A program made the position numbers and the translations under genes. From Siphlonurus alternatus (Eukaryota; Arthropoda; Insecta; Ephemeroptera; Siphlonuridae): DNA of 64,000 nucleotides. Of the stretch, positions 24,130 to 37,656 are shown piece after piece; positions within the stretch are counted from its first letter, which is position 1; every line of letters starts with the position of its first letter. The notes under the pieces were generated by a model. That model ran no database searches and had not been told where the DNA came from. It was given only the letters and a program-made list of their open reading frames with translations. The stretch is taken from the NCBI GenBank assembly GCA_949825025.1, contig OX463778.1, positions 29,283,265-29,347,264 on the forward strand, in the 5' to 3' direction.

Positions 24130-25215
24130 AGCATATTACAGCTCGCGGCGCGGGGTAATGGGTAGGAAAAAGGTATAGGGAACGGATGGTGGCCACGGCC
24201 TGTTATGCGCCAGCATTCGCCGAGGTGAGACTGAGGGAACCGTGGAATATCTTAGTCAAGGACGGACACCTCTACTTTTTCTCAATGGACCAAAGCGATG
24301 TCCAAAGCCTGGGGAATTACACACAAGTGCATCACTGCTCTGAGTGGAAAATGAGATGAATTTACACCAGGGAGGGAGCTTCGTGATTTTGTTCTTGAGA
24401 CGGTCGATCACTCATCCATAAGTACTATACAGGGTCGGCCTGTGAGCAAAAGGCAGCGGGGGGGGGGGGGGGGGGGGGGGGGGGGATGAACCCCGCCGGG
24501 GTCAATTTTTTTTTGGAAAAGGGGGCGTGGCTTTTTTTTTTTTAATTAAATGTTGCATTGAAATTATTTTATTTTATTTTTTATTAAAAAAAATGACCTT
24601 TTTTGAGTCACGTGGTTTTTGTTACCTGATTTATGTTTTTTGGCTTTTTCAAATTTAATGTAATTGATTGTTGTGTATACATGCAAATCTGTAGCACAAA
24701 TCACAGCATGCAGTCTCTCACTTTATACGTAATAGATTTAATTTATATACAATATGTGTGCAGAGGGACAGCCATAAAAACTTTATGATACCTATGAATG
24801 CGTTATTGAGAAAAAATGAGTCATCTCTCTGTCATGCGCGCGCAGGGCCCGCGGAAGTTGTTGGAATAAATAAAATATTTAGTATGTAAAAAATAACTTT
24901 TAATAAAAAATACAGCGAAAATTATTAAATACCGGCAAGACAACTTAATTATTTACATTCTTAGGAACTTCGACATTATTTTTTTCCACTTTTTTTAATT
25001 TTATATATACATTTTTTTTCTTTTTTTTTTTGCACAGGCCCAGGGGGGGCGCCACGGCCGAAGCCCGGGCCGCATTTACGGCCTAGCGGCCCTAGCGGCC
25101 CTGGCCAGACCGACCCTGAGTACTAACCACGCTTGACACGTTGCTTGACTTCGGTGATCTAACGAGTAACGAGAAACGGTCAATGCACTGCGTGACGCTT
25201 GACCTCGAAAATTAG
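24130..25215 (-). mobile_element. 5S-rRNA-derived SINE, copy 1, split by a hAT insertion
   Basis: The element occupies 25215-25119 and 24429-24130 and reads on the minus strand. The head contains GATCACCGAAGTCAAGCAAC, then GTGGTTAGTACT and, after the insertion, ATGGATGAGTGATCG. In order these match the 5S rRNA internal promoter region (box A around AGUUAAGC, box C around UGGAUGGGUGACC). A non-5S body follows (read on the plus strand it includes GGTGAGACTGAGGGAACCGT and GTCCAAAGCCTGGGGAA), shared with 31083-31430. This is the organisation of SINE3-class elements transcribed by RNA polymerase III. Confidence 0.8.
24430..25118. mobile_element. Nonautonomous hAT element nested in the SINE
   Basis: The ends CAGGGTCGGCC and GACCGACCCTG are inverted. 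The SINE sequence AGTACTA occurs on both sides (24421-24427 and 25119-25125), giving an imperfect 8-bp target duplication. The interior has a long G homopolymer (24461-24485) and a GC-rich right end with repeated AGCGGCCCT. No transposase. Confidence 0.75.
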
Positions 25216-25275
25216 AGGATGAAATATGAAGTGTATATAAATATTTTTAGTTCTTAATTATTTTTGTAAATTAAC

Positions 25276-25460
<185 letters not shown>

Positions 25461-27107
25461 ATATATATAAAATAAAAATTGAAACCCTCTAATTTAGATT
25501 CATTAATTGTATCAAGGCATTTTTGTAGTAAATAAATATTAAAAAATGACAGGCAAAAAATTTGTTGTCTCTATCATCCATAATAATATATAGATAGTTT
25601 CCATATGTCAGGATATATTGGATATACAATAGCTCAATAGATAATAAGATAACATTATTTGTTTAAGATGTATAATTTTATCACACCGTTGTGTTATAAT
25701 AATTAAAGTTCTAATCTTCAAAATATATGATATTTTAAATTCAAAATAAAATATAATCAGTTTAGTGTTTACTGATTATGAAATTTTATATAATTTGGTT
25801 AAAATTCACCTCTATTTGGACATCTAGCGGTCAAATTATAAACCAATTATCCTGACTTAATTTTATAATATATGAAACATTTACACATTTTTTTTTTTTT
25901 AATTATCGTTGATTATAAAATTATAATTGTGCTGGGTGCCAAAGAAAAAAAAGTAAAAGTATATTACATATTCTGTAATATTTTTTATAATTTTGGCACC
26001 ATCTTGTTCAATTTTAATGTATTATTAGAGCTATAATGCCTATAATAAAAATAGATACAATATTTTTTTAAAGAAATAAGGTGTATTCACTTTTACAAAT
26101 TCCATAAAATATTCTAATCTCACACAGTTACTGTAAAAAATCATATACCATATACTTATTTTTGTATTATTATATAAAACACGCACAGGTCTATAATCGG
26201 TGTAAGAGGTCTTTTGGTCTTAATTAATATCAATAATTATTGCAGCATAAAATTATATGACAGTGGACTTGATTGTATAGTCTTTTATTTTAAACTTTAA
26301 ATTTAAAAAATAACGCAACAATTATTTTTTATAAAATGGTATATTACACATATTTTGGCTCCCTTTTTCTGATTTTTTTTTTCCCTACTATTATTTGCTT
26401 ATTTAACTCCTATTATTCACTTTTAAACGTGTGAAAATAAGAAACAAGATTGTCGTGTAGTAAAAAAAATCTTTTTACTTTATAAAGAGTATTTTGAATA
26501 ACACAAAAAATTAAAATAAGGAAATAAAAGTACTTTTCTAACAGCCCCGTGCCCCGATAACAATATATATAACACTATTACTGTTAATTGTTATCCTACA
26601 TGTTGTTTGCATGCATACACCAATAGCAGAATCGGATAAAAGATTTAACTTTCGAGCTAAATACAAGGATTTATACAAATCCTGATTAAATATGAAATAA
26701 ATGAAAATCCTCTTTAAGCTCTCCAGTCAATTAAGTTTACGTTGCAGGAAAAAAAATGTTTTTAAATTTGTTCATTAATTATTTTTATTTTTCTCGTGCA
26801 TAACTTCTATATTTATATAATCATACAGTTTTCAGTACAACTATTGTATTGAACCTAAACCTCGTTAAAAGTCATCATAAACCTATATTAAATATACAGG
26901 TAATATTTAAGCTTTCCATTAATTAACTCATTCATTACACTCAAATATTTATAAATTTTATTCGTGCATTCAATAAAATAGCTAAAAATATAATAAATAA
27001 TATATAGATCTTTAATTGGCTATAAACATTTCTTTATTAATGTCTTCTACATAAGTGAAAATTTTATAGAAATTGATTAATATAGGAACATAATTAAAAT
27101 ATTAATT
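25461..27107. other. AT-rich DNA, nothing supported
   Basis: Very AT-rich spacer downstream of gene D. No exon or repeat was recognised. Confidence 0.5.
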
Positions 27108-27113
27108 TTTATT
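27108..27113 (-). terminator. Poly(A) signal, CBM14 gene D
   Basis: AATAAA on the minus strand, about 55 nt after the stop codon of gene D. Confidence 0.5.
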
Positions 27114-27165
27114 AGATTATAAGTTTTTTTAAAAATAGGTTATAACTATATTTCTCTACTGAAAT

Positions 27166-28556
27166 TTAGCACCCTGGGTAGGGGTCAAAGTTGGAGCAGG
27201 TCGAGTCCGCGGGCCAGACACAGACTCCAAGGGCAGGGTTGAACACGGTTCCTGATGCGCAGTCGAACTCCACGGCTCCTCCGTTGTCGCACTTGCAGAA
27301 CTTGGTGCAGTCCCCGGGGAAGGGAACTCCTACAGCCTGGTTGCACATGTTGGGGGTGCAGCGGTCGTTCACGCATGCAGGGCAGCGAACCAGGGGACGA
27401 GGGGGGTCCGTGGCGCAAGGAGGGGTCACTGGCGGCTCGGTGCAGGGAGGAAGGGTAGTTGTGGTGGTAGTCGTGGTGGTTGTCGTCGTAGAGGTGGTGG
27501 TGGTAGGAGTGGTAGTGGGAACCACGTTGTCGCAGGTGAACGCATCAAAGTTGGAGCAGGTGGAGTCCGCGGGCCATACGCACTGGTTTAAGCTGGGGTT
27601 GAACACGGTACCGCCGGCACAGTTCATCTCGACGGCGCCTCCGTGGTTGCACAGGCAAAACTTGGAGCAATCGCCGGGGTAGGGGACGCCCTGGGCAATG
27701 TTGCACATGGTGGGAGTGCAGCAGTCATTCACGAAGTCCGGGCATAGGTTGGTAGGACCGGGGGGGTTCGTCACGGGACAGCCGCTAGCGCAATCCACGT
27801 CCTTGGGGGCGGCAATGCCACCGGCAGCGAGCAGTGCAACGCCGCACAAAACAAAGAAAGCTGTAACAGATGTATAACATTAAAATTAAATAATTTTTTT
27901 GAAAATTTGTAATAGAATTGTGGGATACAATAATATCTATCTCTGGCTGACCTGAGAAAACATTAATTATTATATTCTCTTTTTTCTTTTCTTTATTTCT
28001 TTATTTTTTTTCAAATAAAACTTTAATAGATTTTTTTTTTCAATGAGTCTATAAATATTAAACAATCTAGAGAATAGAGATTGTTGTACATTATTCACGT
28101 TCTCAATTCATTAAAGTCATAAAACACTATCTTCAAAATAAGATTTCACATGCAGCAATACTCAAATTAAGAAGTAACAATGAGTTGCAAGCAAGAAATT
28201 TGGTGGGGAAAAAAAAGCTTTGATTGCATTAACAACTTTTTTGCCATGTCTTGTCTTGAGTACTTTTCAAGTTTTAATTTAAAAATTTAATTTAAAAATG
28301 CTATATAATTATTATATAGTCCTAAACGGCTCACAATGTTGTTCATATAATTCTCCATTTAATTCAGTGGTTATGCTTAAACTTCTCCGTCTGATATAAA
28401 ATGGCTAATTTCTATATATATAGAATTAAGCAAGAACTATTTTATATCCTTCCATTTTCATATTATTTAATGTAAAATTATTTATAATTAGTAATACTAT
28501 TGTTAAATTAACTCCATGTGGTTTAGATGATGGATTATCAGGAACTTACCTTTCAT
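27166..28556 (-). CDS. Secreted two-domain CBM14 mucin-like protein, gene D
   Basis: Exons 28556-28550 (ATGAAAG) and 27860-27166 are joined across a 689-bp phase-1 intron (GTAAGT ... TACAG). The product is 233 aa with signal peptide MKAFFVLCGVALLAAGGIAA. Domain 1 (about residues 38-112) is of the CPDFVNDCC type. It is followed by a Thr-rich linker of about 35 residues and domain 2 (about 165-233) of the CPACVNDRC type, ending DPYPGC. The short linker suggests a compact peritrophin. Domain 2 and its lead-in are close at the nucleotide level to the last domains of genes B and C. Confidence 0.92.
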
Positions 28557-28616
28557 ATTTGCAGGTACTGATCTGGTACACAGTCTGGTCTGGAGCTTCT
28601 CAGGCCAATAGTCCTA

Positions 28617-28703
28617 CCGTCTGTGGGTCTTTGTCGGCAGGGCGTCGGTATTTAACCGCCCTCAAACCTATGAGGACTCTTATCAAACCCTTAGCTGGTG
28701 ACG
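28617..28703 (-). promoter_or_regulatory. Promoter of CBM14 gene D
   Basis: Minus strand: CGTCA (28703-28699 region), GATAAG (28684-28679), TTAAATA (28655-28649) and AGACGGTAGG starting at 28622, 33 bp after the TATA start. GATAAG is 29 bp before the TATA. Confidence 0.7.
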
Positions 28704-31082
28704 TAGCAACATTTTTCTACGCTTAAGAAATCGTGAACAATGATACCAAGCTTATTTATCTAATTATTCTTAAGTGGTTAATATTTTATCAATTTGTTAA
28801 TACCTCGCCATATCTCAAGTGTATCCACTAATGAAGCTGTTATCATTTTTAATATGGGTATAATATATCTTTTATATAATATTAAAATTAATTAATTTTT
28901 AATTATGAATTAATTAAAAGAAATCTGATTAAATTTAATAATTTTTATTAATTTTCATGTTTGTTTTTTTTACAAGGAAGTAAAAAATACCATATTGTTA
29001 TTAATTCTTTAATACAAAAGACCTTACCAAAAATTTAAGACTGCATGCAATACGCCAATTGATGAAACTGTGTAATCGCACGTATCTTTGGTGACGAAAG
29101 GTAAAATAAATAGCAATGCAATTATTTAACGTTCAAAGGTCACAATTTCAGTCAATGAACGCGCAAATCGTTGCAAATTCCTCGTCCGGTGCTTTTTGAA
29201 GTGTACCGATAGTTATTATCTCAATTCATTCAATTAAATTATATAGGTTCAAGTACATAAGTAAATTTATAATTAAGTAATTAATGGGCATTCGTATGTA
29301 GGCAAGTACTTGCAACTGTACACTGTAATGTTCTAACTATATAATGGTGCTCTATTTTTTTAATTTATTTATTATTATTACTATTTTTTTAGACACTGCT
29401 AAGCCTATTTTATGGTAAAAACTTAGCAGTGGCCTCTCTCGACTTTTTTGCGGTAAACTCCGAGAAAGGCTGTCTTTTTTTATGTTTTTTTTTTTTTTCT
29501 TTTTTCTTTATAATGCATAGGTGCATGCCAACCTTCCCATGCGCGCGAAGGAGATAGCCCAACAACACTGCCTTCTGCATGCATGGCATCCGCCAGCCTC
29601 TGAGCTGATTCACGGCAACCTGGTACTTATTATAATTATTATATATATATATCATTAATTGGGCAGATTGGGCTCAATGCACACATTTGTCAAGAATTGA
29701 AATCCTATAAGAGCCTCGAGTTAATTAACAATGCATATTGTGTCATTGTTCACAGAGTCTGTATAATACGTATCGTAATAAAAACTATCATCTTTTCTAA
29801 AATATACATGCAATGAACACACGAATTTAGTCTTCGAGCAAGTTTAGATGTGATTTGTGTATCAAGTATATTGAATATTAATTAATTGAATTTAAAATGA
29901 AACAACAATGAAGTATCATATCAACCTCACAAAAACGAAAAATTATTGATGCATAAATCTTTAAAAATTTAAATACTTTTTTGGCCAATCAGTTGACATT
30001 TTAATTAATTCCAATATGCAGTTTTCTTTTGAACTTATACTTGGACAAAGAGGATATGTATGTATTCTCCTTGTACTTGGACTTACATGATAACGCACCG
30101 ATGACGAAAATAGCACATTGGAATTGATTAACAAAAATGTATAAAATTATGCTCCGATTACTTTCATTCAGTTTTTTTTTTACGTGCAGTACGTGTATGT
30201 TTTTTTTTTTTTTTTTTTTTACTAATTTTTTGCAAGATAATTTTTTGACGCTCCTTTTTGGCGTCAAGGTCTCTATATATCCATTATTTTACTTTATTTA
30301 CTATTTTATTCACGTGAAGCCGGTTAGGGGCGTGGTTGTAATTTTCAATCCTTTATATATATAAAAAAAAAAGTTTCCGCATGCTGCATTTGGAAAATTC
30401 ATAAACAAAGCAGAGTTGCATAATTTTTCACCCGTCCTTAATTTATAATGCAATAAGATTTTAATTTTACATTACTGAGAAACATTCTGAACGCTTTGCA
30501 TTACTTAATTTTATCAAATTGAATTTGTGATAGTCTTATATATTATAGCACACATAGTTTGTGCGATAACCTAATGCGATAGTTAGCAATTACTTAGACT
30601 CAATTAAATCTTATCTAATTACTAAACCCCTTTATACATCGTATACTAATTATATATTTTAGTCAAATCAAAATGTTTATATCTGCAATGTAAACGAATA
30701 CATAAGAACTCTTATTATTTTGTAACTTACAATAAATACAATGGTATTTACATATTATACATGTATGTATAATAAATAATTGGTATTTACAATACCAGAA
30801 GCACAAGTCAAATTATAATCCAAAGCATCACAAAGAAATTACAAAAAATGTTATAGTTTTTATTATCAAACAGCAAAATATTATGATCAACTTCCGAGCT
30901 GTTAAGAAATATAAGAAAATTGATTAAAAACTTATTTAAGAAAATGTAAGGAATATTAGGATGTAAAATTGTTTTTCCATGACTATTATACTATTATTAG
31001 TCTAAAATTGTCATATATAATAATCATACATTACATTATATTACATATTACATATATATTACAGGGATACACCCCTAAGAGC
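28704..31082. other. AT-rich DNA, nothing supported
   Basis: No gene is visible. Poly(T) runs occur at about 29486-29510 and 30199-30220. The short open frames over them are homopolymer translations. Confidence 0.5.
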
Positions 31083-31430
31083 TTACAGCTCGCACAGGGT
31101 AATGGGTTGGATAAAGATAAGGTATAGGGAATAGGGATGGTGACCACGGCCTGTTACGTCATTCGCTGAGGTGAGACTGAGGGAACCGTGGAAAAACTCA
31201 GTCAGGATGAACACCTCTATTTTTTATCAATGGACTAAAGCAAAGTCCAAAGCCTGGGGAACTACACACAATTAAGTGCATCACTGCACTGGTTGGAAAG
31301 CAAGACGAATTTTCCCCCGGGAGGCAGCAAGGTAATTTTTGTTTGAAACGGTCACCCATCCAAGTACCAACCACCTCGACGTAGCTTGACTTCGGTGTTC
31401 TAATGAGAACCTGTCAATGCGCTGCGCCAA
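31083..31430 (-). mobile_element. 5S-rRNA-derived SINE, copy 2
   Basis: An uninterrupted copy read on the minus strand. The head has CACCGAAGTCAAGCTACGTC, GTTGGTACTTGGATGGGTGA and CCGTTTC, a clear 5S rRNA match through boxes A and C. The body matches 24130-24429. It diverges from a functional 5S gene at both ends, so this is a retroposon and not a 5S rRNA gene. Confidence 0.85.
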
Positions 31431-31558
31431 AGTCAACCGATTTAAACATAAAATACTTTAAGAATGTACTCGGAATAAAACTAATAAATGTTTTACATAA
31501 ATATATAAAGGGATCTTCAAGCATCTAAGATTATTAAGTCTATGATTATTGTGAATCC

Positions 31559-31708
31559 CGGACCAAATACCCCCGGACGAAATACCCCCGGACCAAATAT
31601 CCCCGCCCGGACCGGACGAAATACCCCCGGACGAAATACTCCCGGACGAAATATCCCCGGACGAAATACTCCCGGACGAAATACCCCCGGACGAAATACC
31701 CCCTTGTA
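31559..31708. repeat. Terminal tandem repeats, left arm of the foldback element
   Basis: About ten units of CCCCGGACGAAATA with variants (ACCAAATA, ACTCC). The unit order is mirrored at 34680-34827. The open frame across them is a repeat translation. Confidence 0.9.
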
Positions 31709-32086
31709 AGTGGAGAGGGGCGGGCGACCAACACGGGAGGGGAAGTCGACTTTATTTATAAAGTCTGTTTTTATGTCGTTTGTCTGACGTCACGCGCGTC
31801 GTATTATAGAAGGAAGTTATAGTAATGCCATTTTTCACAACAAATATATATCACATATAAAATTCAAAGTATATTTATAGTTAGTACCGTATCAAGATCT
31901 CAAATTGCGTCTTTAATTTAATTATACCAAAACATACTCAAAATTGTGCCGCAAACAAACGATTTTTGTATATGCTATGCTTACTTTGATTGTGCGGCAA
32001 TTGTCACAGCGTTTTGCAGCAAGATTTTGAAGTTGATTAAACGATTTTAGGTTTTTAAACCTAGATGTGCCACTAGCGATTTGAGC

Positions 32087-32395
32087 AAAGCCCGAAATTA
32101 ACAAATACTTCGGGCTTTGCTTATTTAAATTTGAACATTTCTAGAAGTGCTCAAATCGAAAAAAGCAATCCCCGACGAGGAGTTTTATATCGGGCTTTGC
32201 TCATTTAAATTTGATCATTTCTAGAAGTGCTCAAATCGGTAAAAGCGAACCCCGACGAGAAGTTTTATTTCGGGGTTTGCTCATTTAAATTTGCTCGTTT
32301 CTAAAAGTGCCCAACTCGAAAAAGGCAACCCCGACAATAATTTTTATTTCGGGCTTTGCTCACAGTTTTGATCATTGCTAGAAGTGCTCAAAGCA
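32087..32395. repeat. Subterminal tandem repeats, left arm
   Basis: About four units of 70 bp containing GGGCTTTGCTCATTTAAATT and CTAGAAGTGCTCAAATCG. Inverted counterparts (about three units) lie at 33836-34085. Confidence 0.85.
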
Positions 32396-32696
32396 AAATA
32401 AAAATAATAATTGGAAATTGTGCCGTATTATAGCAATAAATAATAAAATAATGTAAATTTAATAAAATTTTAATTATATCACTTTTTTAATTTATTGATA
32501 AAAATACAAATTTAACATCAGTAGCGTGTATAGTATTTGTTTTATTAAAACATTTCTTTCTGTATTATTCAAGTCATATTGAAAAAATACGATTTTTTCA
32601 CACTGACAATGAGAGACACTTTTAATTTTTTTATTATTATCATTTTTTTATAATTAAAGGGTATGATTACAATTATACTCTAGCAATGAATTTCAG

Positions 32697-32832
32697 GTTG
32701 CAGATGAACAATTTCTAAGTTCAGACGACGTACCACACATGACAAAGAAAAGAGTGTCTCAGATCAGCAGCAGCATTAGCAAATTCAAAGCCAGGTTTTG
32801 TGTTTTGCAACTGCAAGAAAGGTTGTCAATTT
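32697..32832 (+). pseudogene. Decayed transposase C-terminal fragment in the foldback loop
   Basis: The only GC-richer stretch of the loop. One frame reads through LSSDDVPHMTKKRVS. The next frame continues SLRSAAALANSKPGF and CNCKKGC, so a single frameshift connects them. An acidic/Pro segment, then an SLR-AA helix, then a CxC Cys cluster resembles the tail of integrase-like transposon proteins (Ginger/KRBA2-type) as I remember them. That match is from memory and unverified. The fragment is truncated at both ends. Confidence 0.4.
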
Positions 32833-33345
32833 TTTTTTTTTTTTACTTCATAAATAGTTTATACATTAATGTCCAGCCAAAATTATTAACATAATCTTAG
32901 CGGCCGGTTCATAAAATACATAGTAATTAAATTTCAAGCTAAAACAATTTATTCAAGCATATTTAATCAATTAATATTAAGGAAAAAAAAAAGGCAATAA
33001 CAAAATAATTTAATTAAAGAATTTAACAAAAATGGCAAGATTCTATGGCAAGAATTACTTTTTTTGCAAACAAAAGTTTTAATTTAATTTCACATTATTA
33101 TTAAAATTGTCGCTTTAAAATTTATATAACACAAACAAAATGTTCCAATTAAATTATATTATTACTTTTTATGAGACTAAATATTATTATCCAAATTAAA
33201 AATACAAGTATTCAATTTAAAATATGTTGTGCAAATTAAGAAAAAATTTAGATGAAATTTAAAATGCCATGATAGTAATCCCTGCAAAAATAAGTCAAGT
33301 TCAGATAATAATACGATCAGGTAATAATCAAGTTTAATAATATTT

Positions 33346-33463
<118 letters not shown>

Positions 33464-33835
33464 ATTTTAAATTAGTAGGTTTGATACCATCTTGAGGAGC
33501 TCTTTGCTTCTTACCAAGTTCTGTAAATTAAGTTAAAATGAATTTATAATATATCAGCTGTAAAAATTTATTTAAATTAACTAACAATTATATTAATTAA
33601 TATAAAAAGTGTGACAAAATCGTATTTTTCAGTATGACTTGAATAAAACAGAAATAAATATTTTAATAAAAAAATAATATACACGCTATATATATATAAT
33701 GCTAAATTTGTATTTTTGTTACTCAATTAAAAAAGTGATGTAATTAAAATATTATTAAATTCACAATATTTTATTGTTTTAATTATTTATTACAAATTAT
33801 TACTATAATACGGCACAATTTCCAATTATTTTTTT

Positions 33836-34085
33836 TCACTTTGCTTTGAGCACTTCTAGAAATGATCAAAACAGTGAGCAAAGCCCAAAATAAAGCTTCT
33901 CGTCAGGGTTTGTATTTTTCGAGTTGAGCACTTCTAGAAATGATCAAATTTAAATGAGCAAACCCCGAAATGAAACTTCACGTCGGGGTTTGCTTTTTTC
34001 GATTTGAGCACTTCTAGAAATGTTCAAATTTATATGAGCAAAGCCCAAAATATTTGTTAATTTCGGGCTTTGCTCAAATCGCTAG
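33836..34085. repeat. Subterminal tandem repeats, right arm
   Basis: Inverted copies of the left-arm 70-bp units (TTGAGCACTTCTAGAAATGA and GAGCAAAGCCC). Confidence 0.85.
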
Positions 34086-34130
34086 GGGCACACACCTACA
34101 GATGTACGCATTGAATTCGGGCTTTGGTGC

Positions 34131-34169
<39 letters not shown>

Positions 34170-34679
34170 AAAGGAAGGAATAAATAAGGAAATAAATAGA
34201 ACAACAAGAAAATTAAGTTTCTTCAGGAAGGGTACACATGCTCTACGTTAAGTGTTCACGGCACCTATAGCACCGGGGAACCAAAAACAATAAAAAATAT
34301 TGCATTTTTAGACCTATACCGATCGAATCAGAATTAAAAAATTACACTAAAAAAATTTACTTATTTTTTTTTTAAGTTAAAAAATTATATTATAGGGTTG
34401 ATTTTGAAAATTTTTAGTTAAAAAAAAATCTAAAAAAAATGCAATAAACACTAATAATTAACATGCATAAAATGTATCGTATCAAAATTTATTACACATT
34501 AATTTTAATTCGATATGAATGATATGATAAATTAATGCATAACGTATTGGCCTAACGTTACTAATATAACTTCCTTCTTTAATACGACGCGCGTGACGTC
34601 AGACAAAAGACAGAAAAACCGACTTTATAAATAAAGTCAACTTCCCCTTCCACGTCGGTCGCCCGCCCCTCTCCACTTA

Positions 34680-34827
34680 CAAGGGGGTATTTCGTCCGGG
34701 GGTATTTCGTCCGGGGGTATTTCGTCCGGGGATATTTCGTCCGGGAGTATTTCGTCCGGGGGTATTTCGTCCGGTCCGGGCGGGGATATTTGGTCCGGGG
34801 GTATTTCGTCCGGGGGTATTTGGTCCG
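34680..34827. repeat. Terminal tandem repeats, right arm
   Basis: TATTTCGTCCGGGGG-type units, the mirror image of 31559-31708 including the irregular GGTCCGGGCGGGGATA unit. Confidence 0.9.
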
Positions 34828-34842
34828 CTTACCGATTATTGT

Positions 34843-37656
34843 TCATGTATATGTATATGCTTATATGATGTATAATTACCCCAAGGACAAGACTGATATT
34901 TCAAGTCAGCTATATACATGCATGGTATTATTGATATAATGAAATAATGATGTGTTGTTGATGGCTTTATTAATTATTATTATGTCTACATGAACAAAAC
35001 TATTGCTGCATTATGGTAATTTATTATCACTGTATTACCTCCAGTGGTAAATGGTAAAATAAAAATAATTATAAAAACCATAAATCGTCTTTCTTTGTGG
35101 GAAATTTTTAAAATTGTTATCATCCAACTGCGAGTGCGAAAATTTATAAGTGATTTTTTTTTTTACCTTTACATTTAAAAATAAATAAAAATGGTAATAG
35201 TTTTAAAAATCAAATTAATAATAATTATGTTGGTTTTATTAATATTATAAAACTATTATATAGAATAATAGCAATAAAATGCAGATAAGTTTAGAGTAAA
35301 AGGTACTATATCAAAGACTTACACTGTCATTCATATTTTTATAGTTCGATCTTTACGTCGAATCTGTATTATTTTTTATAGCGTAAAAAAATAACAAATT
35401 TATGAAAATTTCAAGTTTTAGTAATCTAGACTCTAGACTAAAGGAAACATTAATCCTACATTAAAATAAAAATAGTTCCATTCACTGTCATTTCAGTGAA
35501 ATTCTCTCAATGCTGCAGGTTCAGCTGATAAACAACTGTGTCGTGTATTGATGCGTACGAGGTTCCATTAATTGACGTCATGGAGATATATATAGACATA
35601 TACCTCATCAATTAATTAATCCAATATTATTATGATATTAATATTAAATAGATTTATATCATTCAATGACAAACAAGTTGCAATTAGCATCCTCAAACTC
35701 AACATCAAATTTGATTATTTACGCACTGATGACACATTACTTGCTAAACAAATTCTTTGACAATTTACATCTATGCGTGCTCTGACCAAACGTACGTGGA
35801 TACAGGAAGGAGAGACAAGGACACATCTAAAATATCTTGTAATGCATGCATAGGAATTATTTATATTTATTTACTATAACAAAGAAACAAACAAGATGGT
35901 CCCCCCTCCCCATGCACCATCACTTATATAAGACCTCTCGGCTCCCTAAATATAACTAAGGTGGTCTAATGTAACATTGTAAAAAAAATGTAGGGTGCAA
36001 GGATCGTCCCTTAACTCTGACATTCCTGATAGTAGGAACAGAAAATTCATCATAAATAATCGATTCTTTCTGATTGTGTATTTACAAACAGATCTATTAT
36101 TATTAATAATTATTTGAATCCAAATGCTTATTAATTTTCTCTATCGAGATCATATATTTGTTAATGATAGATAAAAGAAAACTAGCTTGACTCTTATCGG
36201 TTGCTTATTCGCTAACCTCACAAATTGGCACGTCACGCGCTCTCCACTGCTTTCATGCCATCTAAATTAGTTCATTTCTTGATAATTATAAATCTATATT
36301 ATATAATCCCAACTTTGTCAAAGAAACCATGGAAACATCAGTAAGGTCAGATCACCTCGGTAATACGGACCCTGGAATCACGTCTCACAATGTTAAGTTC
36401 AGATTAAATATTTTGTAATCCTTGATCTCATCTCTTGGCAGCTTTGACCTTAGTGAGATTAAACTCAGGGTCATTAATGATTTGCAGTGAATCTCTGATC
36501 AAAGAATTGATAACCAAAAGCCAGAGACTCTTATGTACATATTAAAAATTGGTATGGCTTTTAAGCGCTAAAGTTCATTGAAGGAAATAAGAAAATATAT
36601 ATTAATAATCAATAATTTGATTAATAGAGTAAGACTCTAGTAATATTCAACGCACTAATCCTATACTTCAAAGGATAATGAAAGCAAGCTGAAATGTTGG
36701 GAGTTTAAAGGGACACGAAAAAAAGTGAGTATATTTTTTTAACACACAACCTTTTGCTCAATTCATATATGAGTGAGTAAAATAAAAATATCTCTAAATA
36801 TTTTAATTTATGTTTAATTTTTATCCCAACAATGCTAAAAAAAATGAAAATTAAAAAAAATAATAATAAACATTTTTAGGGAGAACGGTCCATTATAATA
36901 TATTATATATAATTATAATGACATAATTATATACATAAAATAGAAACCTATATAAAATGTTTTTTTTTTTTTTTTTTTTTCATGTTTGAATTAAAATTGA
37001 ACACTCGTAGAGTTGAGAAATGGCGTTTAAACTTAATTTTCATTCTCACCAAAAGGAAATCTGCAATTTTAACAGCATTTTTTATTTTTTTTCAGATGAT
37101 TAGTTAAAATGTTTTAAAAAAAATAAGTTTTCGTATCCACTTGATGATGTCGCAGACCCGTTCCAGATGTCCTTTATCATGTTGCCATGTTGCCGCTGGT
37201 AGCAGAAAGAGTTTCTCCGGCAAATCTATCCTTACAATCTTAATCATACATTTTGTGGGTATTGCACAGAACTTTGTTAACAGATTTCAATTCATATTAT
37301 AGAAGTTTTGGAAGTTGAAACGTCGATGTTCTCCAGCACCTAACCTCCTTCCCTCCGCGACTCTCAGATTTTGTAACAAAAATTATAAAAATTAATTGCT
37401 TAAAACAGCAATATTTGTATTAAAATTCTCCCTGTCCAACATTACTTTAAACTTTAAACATGAAAACTTTGCTTGAACACGAACGTTGCTCTTACAGATC
37501 AACAAAAACAAAAAATGTATTTTTTATCAATGGCTCCAAATTAAAAACAGAAAATTTATTTTTAGATTTGACCATCAAAGTGTTCTGTGAACTATATATA
37601 TAGTGCATCAAGAAACATTGTGCATCCAGCAATGTAGTGAATCAAGAAATTTTAAT
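34843..37656. other. Intergenic DNA, nothing supported
   Basis: No open frame of note. Slightly GC-richer patches at about 35750-35950 and 36190-36500 could be regulatory but show no specific structure. A single TGTGGGAA occurs near 35096. Confidence 0.45.

Noticed and set aside
31340..31430. 5S rRNA gene
   Set aside because: The match covers only the internal region, is diverged, and is fused to a SINE body. No full 5S ends.
31559..31708. Regular short repeats resembling a CRISPR array
   Set aside because: Units are contiguous without unique spacers, are mirrored at 34.7 kb as transposon arms, and the genome is eukaryotic.
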